Of a stretch of 64,000 nt of DNA, positions 59,328-64,000 are shown one piece after another. Position numbers and translations under genes: made by a program. The DNA comes from Molossus alvarezi (taxonomy: Eukaryota > Chordata > Mammalia > Chiroptera > Molossidae): positions 91,822,501 to 91,886,500 of the forward strand of contig CM073885.1 of assembly GCA_037176705.1 (NCBI GenBank). Direction: 5' to 3'. Each line of letters opens with the position of its first letter. The first letter of the stretch is position 1. The notes under the pieces were generated by a model. It was not told the origin of the DNA and did not search any database. It saw only the letters and a list, made by a program, of their open reading frames with translations.

Positions 59328-59985
59328 TTATTAAAGAATTTTAAGGTGCTCCCCCATCTATTTTCCCACTCCCACCACCCCTTTCCTTGGCCCTCACCAA
59401 ACTAATTTCTGTGTCTGTGGGGTATGCATATATGTTCCTTAGCTAATCCCTTCACCTTCTTTATCCAGTCACCCTTCCCCTAGGACACTGACCAGTCTGT
59501 TTTATGTATTTGGTTCCATTTTATTTGTCTATTTTGTTTATTAGATTCCACATATTAATGAGATCATATGGTATTTGTCTTCCTCTGACTGGCTTATTTC
59601 ACTTAGCATACGGATGGTGGGAATGCAAACTGGTGCAGCCTCTGTGGAAAACAGTATGCAATGTCCTCAAAAACTTAAAAATGGAACTGCTCTTTGACCC
59701 AGTGATCCCAGTTCTGAGAATATATTCTAAGAGTTCCAAAATACCAATTAGAAAAAATATAAGCACCCCTGTGTTCCTAGCAGCATTGTTTACAATAGCT
59801 AAGATGTGGAAACAGCCCAAGTGCCCATCAGTTGATGAGTATCTAAAAGAGCTGTGGTACATTTACACAAGGGAATACTATGCAGCTGTGAAAAAGAAGG
59901 AAATCTTACCCTTTACAACAGCACGGATGGACCTGGAGAGTATTATGCTAAGTGAAATAAGCCAGACAGAGAATGAGAAATCTCC
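59328..59985 (-). mobile_element. Third twin-primed L1, minus strand
   Basis: 59328-59608 is the L1 3' UTR end in minus orientation. From 59609 the preceding part of ORF2 runs in plus orientation, with an open frame holding LLFDPVIPVLRIYSK and CPSVDEYLKELWYIYT. The bases TATGCTAAGTGAAATAAGCC occur in both halves (plus near 59944; minus near 59587-59608), a small duplication at the inversion joint. TTCCTGT plus TTA on both sides (about 59314 and 59986) is a probable target duplication. Confidence 0.87.
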
Positions 59986-59989
59986 TTCC

Positions 59990-61615
59990 TGTGTTTATAT
60001 TTCCTCCAATCGACCAAAATTTTAAGGTCATATATGAAGCCCTCTGCTCTAAACTTATGTTACTTGATGTCAGCATATGAGTGTTTGCATTGTTTAGAAT
60101 ATTATAAGCATTTTGGTGGGGAGTTGGACAGGCTGCTTTAGGTACAACTAGCCAGATGCTGTCATGAATTGGATGGATCCACTACATAGTTTTATTTGAT
60201 TATGGATACTTCTCCCTACAATCTACCCAAAATAATTCAGAGAGAAAATCTAACTCCAAATTTATCTCCTGCATCCTTGCCAAACACTTTAAAAAACATA
60301 AAGTCTTTAAACTCTAGACTGCATTTCCCTTAGTGTGGGCTGACCCTATCTTCACCTTAATACTCACTCTTTTGGCACCTTTCCCAGACCTATTTTCCTT
60401 TGGCCAGTTTGGCTCGCGATAGATTTTAACTTTATAATCCACTCTAAGAACTTTTCCATCAGTCTGAAAGTTGCTCAGTGTGCACTTTTTCTTAAGCCTG
60501 TTCCATATTCCTGCCAGGCTGTATGTTCCATCCATCTTATGGGAAAAACCTATTGAATTAAATAGGAAATGTCATTTGCAAGGATTCAGGCCTCTCTGAG
60601 GTTCATGTAGTCTTCCTTCCCCATGCTAGTTTGCTGTAGTGCCAAGAACAGAAAATGAGTGGAAGGTCATAGATATATTAAAATCCAATGACAATCTTTT
60701 TATATATACACATATATATGTATATATGTGTGTATATATACATATATACACACACACATATATATGTATATATAAATTACTCTGAAAACTAATTTTCAAG
60801 GCATTCTACTACTTTCTTCTGCTAACTTATTTCTTTAGCACTGCATTAAAGAAAACGAAAAGATGGTATTTTTTTTTTTAATAAAAAAAATAACTCATTC
60901 TGAGAAATGTCAAGTCTATACCTTCTTGTTGGAGACTCCCTTAAATTTTTTTCTCTGAGTATTTAAAAATATAAATAATAGAGAGAAAAAAATTATTTCA
61001 ACTAACTGCAATGCTGAATTCTATAGCAAAATATCTTCGTGGCTTGTTTTTGTTGCAAAAGATAAGATCCAATGGAATTATTTGGAAGGTCACTGCAAAC
61101 AATGAGAAAGCTAAATTGACTGTGTAAAAAGCAAATTGGTTATTTGGAGAGTTTGAGGTTTACAAGAAGTGGACAAATGTGAGAAAACTGGGGAGATCAA
61201 GAGGCCTCAGGAGACTGGAGAAATTTGGGAAAGACATAGGCTTGTGAGAAATGTTCATATTGGCTATGGCTAATGGGATTTTTGTTTTGAGACAAAGACT
61301 GTGTAATATTCCATCGTAAGTCGTCCATTGTGCTGCCCAGTGACTTCTTGTACCACTGGAGCTGAAGGAAAGACATAGTAAATATAATGCTTTGTGTGAG
61401 TCCTGTGAGGAATTTAGAGTAAAAGGCGACTATCATAATGTAGGCCCACAGATATTTTCAAAAATGTTGTGGAGGTTATGGAAAAAAAATGTGTTAATGT
61501 TTTATATTTATTTTTAATCAATATTTTCAAGGACAGTTGTGAGTTTGAAGACTCCTTCAAATGCCAAAGCTGAAACAGTTTTGGCAACAAAATAAATATT
61601 GATTCTATGAGATTA
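59990..61615. other. AT-rich unique stretch
   Basis: No gene is recognised. It holds the palindromic TA/TG tract at 60700-60774 and two A- or T-runs. Confidence 0.5.
60700..60774. repeat. Palindromic (TA)/(CA)/(TG) tract
   Basis: Alternating pyrimidine-purine DNA with mirrored blocks (TATATATACACATATATATG and onward to CATATATATGTATATATA). Much of it can pair with itself. Confidence 0.9.
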
Positions 61616-61617
61616 TA

Positions 61618-61955
61618 ACCCAACTGAGACTATCATGCTAAAAGAAATAATTCAGACAGGAAAAGTCAAGAATTGTATAATTTCACTCACATGTGGGATA
61701 CAATACTGAAAGCAATAAATTAACAAACAAGAAATCAAACAAAAACTCACAGACACAGAAAATAGTATTTCGGTTACCAAAGGGAAAGGAAAGTGGGGTT
61801 AGTAAAGGGTAAAGGGGTCAATATGTGGTGATGAAAGACTTGACATTGGGTGCTGGGCACGCAGTGGGACATGCCGATGATGTATCATAGAAACATACAC
61901 TCAGAACCCACATACTTTTATTACCCAATGAATACAGGGAAAATAAAGATTTAGA
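61618..61955 (+). mobile_element. Older L1 3' end, plus strand
   Basis: GACTATCATGCTAAAAGAAA, TTCACTCACATGTGGGATAC, CACAGACACAGAAAATAGTA, GTTACCAAAGGGAAAGGAAA and GATGATGTATCATAGAAACA follow the L1 end and 3' UTR. 5'-truncated and diverged. Confidence 0.85.
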
Positions 61956-62781
61956 GAAATAAACAACCCCCAGAATATAAAAGATATTCATCAGTTTGTA
62001 CTTAGTAAAGAATTAATAAATACGGGAGAAGGAAACCATCTTCCTTAGAAAAGTATTCCAAATAATATATCTAGATACTCTGATATCCAGAAGGCAGAGA
62101 TTCGTTCCCCTCCCTTTGAGTGTGAGCTAGCCCGAATGAATTGCTTACACAGCATAACGTATAGAAAGTTAAAAGCAATAACTTTACAATGTAAAAGCCT
62201 AGCAGATGTCATATCAACCAAGTGATCAAAGCTGACATTGCTGAAAAATCGGGTTGATAACCATGTATCTACTGATGTCATGAGAAGGGTACCGCCCTTC
62301 TGTGGTATTGTTTCCCAAAACTAATAAGCCCAGTTCATTTATGAGAACACATCAGAGAAACTCAAACTGAGCTATCTTTCCACAAACTATCTGGCCAGCA
62401 CATACAAAAAATATGAAAGATGAGTGAAAACTGAGAAACTGTCATAGGCTGGAGGAGACTATTTAACACTATTGCAACATGGTATCCTGCATTGAGTCTC
62501 TGAAGAGAAAAAAGACATTAATGAACAAACAAACAAACAAAAAAACTGGTAAAATCTGAATAAAATCTATACAGTTTAGTGGCATTGAATTAATGTTAAT
62601 TTCTTAGTTTTGGCAAATGTACCATGTTTATGTAAAATGTTAACAATAAACAAAGATGGGTAAAGTGTCTGTGGGATCTTCTCATACTATCTAAGAAAAT
62701 CTAAAATTATTCCCAATTAGAAGTATAATTAAAAAAATTAAAGGATAATGTTATTGAGCATAAACTGCTTTAGATTTATTT
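61956..62781. other. AT-rich unique stretch
   Basis: No gene or repeat is recognised apart from an (AAAC)n run near 62524-62540. Confidence 0.5.
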
Positions 62782-62797
62782 CAACAAAACAATTTTA

Positions 62798-62915
62798 TTT
62801 ATTTTTTCAATTTTTATTAATTTATTTTTGTTACTCTGCTATTTTATTTTTTTCCTTTATTATTAAAATCTCAATTTCAATTAATTTATTTTTGTTATAG
62901 ATGTTTCTCCTTTTA
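62798..62915 (-). mobile_element. 118-base L1 tail insertion
   Basis: A perfect 16-base duplication, CAACAAAACAATTTTA, flanks it (62782-62797 and 62916-62931). In sense it starts with the last ~33 bases of an L1 (AGGAGAAACATCTATAACAA), then ~50 bases of A-rich sequence, then a second AACAAAAATAAATTAATAA piece and an A-rich end. The insertion is extremely 5'-truncated, with a repeated tail. Confidence 0.85.
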
Positions 62916-62944
62916 CAACAAAACAATTTTAAATCAATAATCCA

Positions 62945-63540
62945 AATACATAAATATTAACTGAGTGGCTACTACAGGCCTGGGACACATGAGTGAAAAG
63001 AAGATAAAATCACTGCCTTCCTGGTACTTATTGTCTAGTGAGGAGAGGCAGACAATAAGCAACAGCAATAAATATACATTTTACTTTGTACTAGATGATA
63101 ACAGATATTCTAAAAAAACTAAGCAGGGAAAGGGGGTCTTTGTAGTAAGCAAGGTGGAATTCAACTTTATAAAGGGTATTTTCATTAAAAGGTGATACAG
63201 AAGCAAAGCCTGAAAGAATGTGAGGCAATTAAATGCACCAATATGTGGGAGAAGAGAGTTCCAAAGGCAGAGAGCAGCGGGGAAGGCCCAAGGGCAGAGA
63301 CGTGTGTAAGAAAGAGAGAAGAGGCCAGGTGTCCGACCAGTGATGGGAGAAGGGGGTTTTGGATGAATGTGAGGTGGGCGGCATTGTATAGGACATGCCA
63401 GGCCATTGTTAGAGCTTTGGCTTCTACTCTGAGGGAGATGAGGAGCCATTCCAAGGTTCTGAGCAGAGGTATGCTGTGATGTGACTTTGGTTTGAAAGGT
63501 CTGCTCTGTTGAAGGTAGGGACTGGGTGAGTAAGGGTGGA
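62945..63540 (+). repeat. Old interspersed repeat, family not assigned
   Basis: CACTGCCTTCCTGGTACTTA, 'CTAGTGAGGAGAGGCAGAC', AGAGTTCCAAAGGCAGAGAG and GGAGATGAGGAGCCATTCCA follow the order of a common old mammalian repeat (with CTTCATGGAGCTTACA, AGAGCATTCCAGGCAGAGG and GGGAAGCCATTGGAGGGTTT). Not coding; the 154-codon minus frame (63081-63545) is an artefact. Confidence 0.6.
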
Positions 63541-63559
63541 ATCAAGACAACAGTTCTTT

Positions 63560-63779
63560 AAAAAAAAAAATTTTCTTTATTGATTTCAGAGAGAGAGGAA
63601 GTGAGAGGGAGAGAGAGAGAAACATCACTGAGAGAGAACATCCATTGGCCACCTCCTGCATGCCCCCCACTGGGGATTTGGCCCAGAACCTGGGCATGTG
63701 CCCTGACTGGGAATTGAACCGGTGACCTCTTAGGGCATGGGTCAACGCTCAACCACTGAGCCCCACCAGCTGGGCCATA
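63560..63779 (-). mobile_element. VES-type SINE
   Basis: Little-diverged minus-strand copy with head GCCCAGCTGGTGGGGCTCAG in sense and B-box-like GGTTCAATTCC. CAGTTCTTT flanks it at 63551-63559 and 63781-63789. It contains the CTCF-like variant at 63660-63673. Confidence 0.95.
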
Positions 63780-63789
63780 GCAGTTCTTT

Positions 63790-64000
63790 TTTTAAAAAAT
63801 CATTTTTGTTGATTTTTTTTAGAGAGAGAAAGGGAGAGGTAGAAGGAGAGACAGAAACATGTGATGTGAGAGTGAAACATTGACTGGCTGCCTTCTGTGC
63901 ATCTCCGACTGAGGATCCAGCGAAACCTGGGCATGTGTCTGACTGAGAATCGAACTAGCAACCTTTCAGGGCACAGGAAAACACCCAACCAACTGAGCCA
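63790..64000 (-). mobile_element. VES-type SINE, cut by window end
   Basis: Minus-strand copy right beside the previous one: tail side TTTTTGTTGATTTTTTTTAG, head TGGCTCAGTTGGTTGGGTGT in sense at the edge. The first bases of the head lie outside the window. Confidence 0.93.

Noticed and set aside
63081..63545. 154-codon minus-strand frame
   Set aside because: Antisense to an old interspersed repeat.
1..64000. CRISPR arrays, phage or plasmid genes, or a bacterial operon
   Set aside because: Vertebrate-type repeats throughout; no spaced direct repeats of CRISPR form and no compact coding blocks.

Overview
This window looks like intergenic (or deep intronic) DNA from a bat nuclear genome. The main evidence is about 22 copies of a tRNA-derived SINE of the VES type. 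Their heads read 'CTGGCCGGTGTGGCTCAG' or 'CTGGCCGGTTTGGCTCAG', they carry RNA polymerase III A and B boxes, and they end in either ATCAATAAAAA or a CCTCAGGTGAGGAT-type tail. They sit beside many L1 copies with the 3' end usual for these genomes (GGAGAAACATCTGTAACAAA). VES SINEs are known from bats, mainly Yangochiroptera; I cannot name the species. I see no bacterial, phage or CRISPR features and no rRNA or stand-alone tRNA gene. No intact protein-coding gene can be supported: most open frames belong to L1 debris, to a C/T-rich minisatellite or to chance.

Layout. 1-1295 is the tandemly repeated 5' UTR of an old L1 (minus). 1940-9030 is a nest of old L1 sequence (plus, then minus) hit later by two short twin-primed L1 insertions, a mariner-like MITE and several SINEs. 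9090-16340 is mostly old unique sequence with a SUMO2-type retropseudogene (13325-14045, minus), an L1 3' end and L2/MIR fragments. 16358-17600 is a 1.2 kb C/T-only-like minisatellite with a duplicated higher-order pattern. 17600-25700 holds LTR-like, L2 and L1 fragments and several microsatellites. 25960-27990 is a degraded L1M (plus). 28000-40900 is mainly unique with SINEs, including two SINEs inserted in tandem at one target site and a 51-base tailless SINE head with target duplications. 40920-42118 is an L1 3' half (minus). 43090-43630 is a hAT-Charlie-like element split by a SINE. 45675 carries a perfect CTCF core motif. 48010-48484 (minus) looks like a terminal protein-coding exon, possibly decayed. 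52237-59150 is a stack of SINEs containing a near full-length but inactivated L1 (minus, 52751-59056) whose 5' UTR holds about eight ~54-bp repeats. 59328-64000 holds a third twin-primed L1, other L1 ends, an old interspersed repeat and two more SINEs.

There is no set of genes acting together. What is informative is the record of retrotransposition: target-site duplications, twin priming, a SINE carrying 3' flanking sequence, and a repeat-borne CTCF-like motif. Family names for old repeats are from memory of consensus sequences; no database search was possible.
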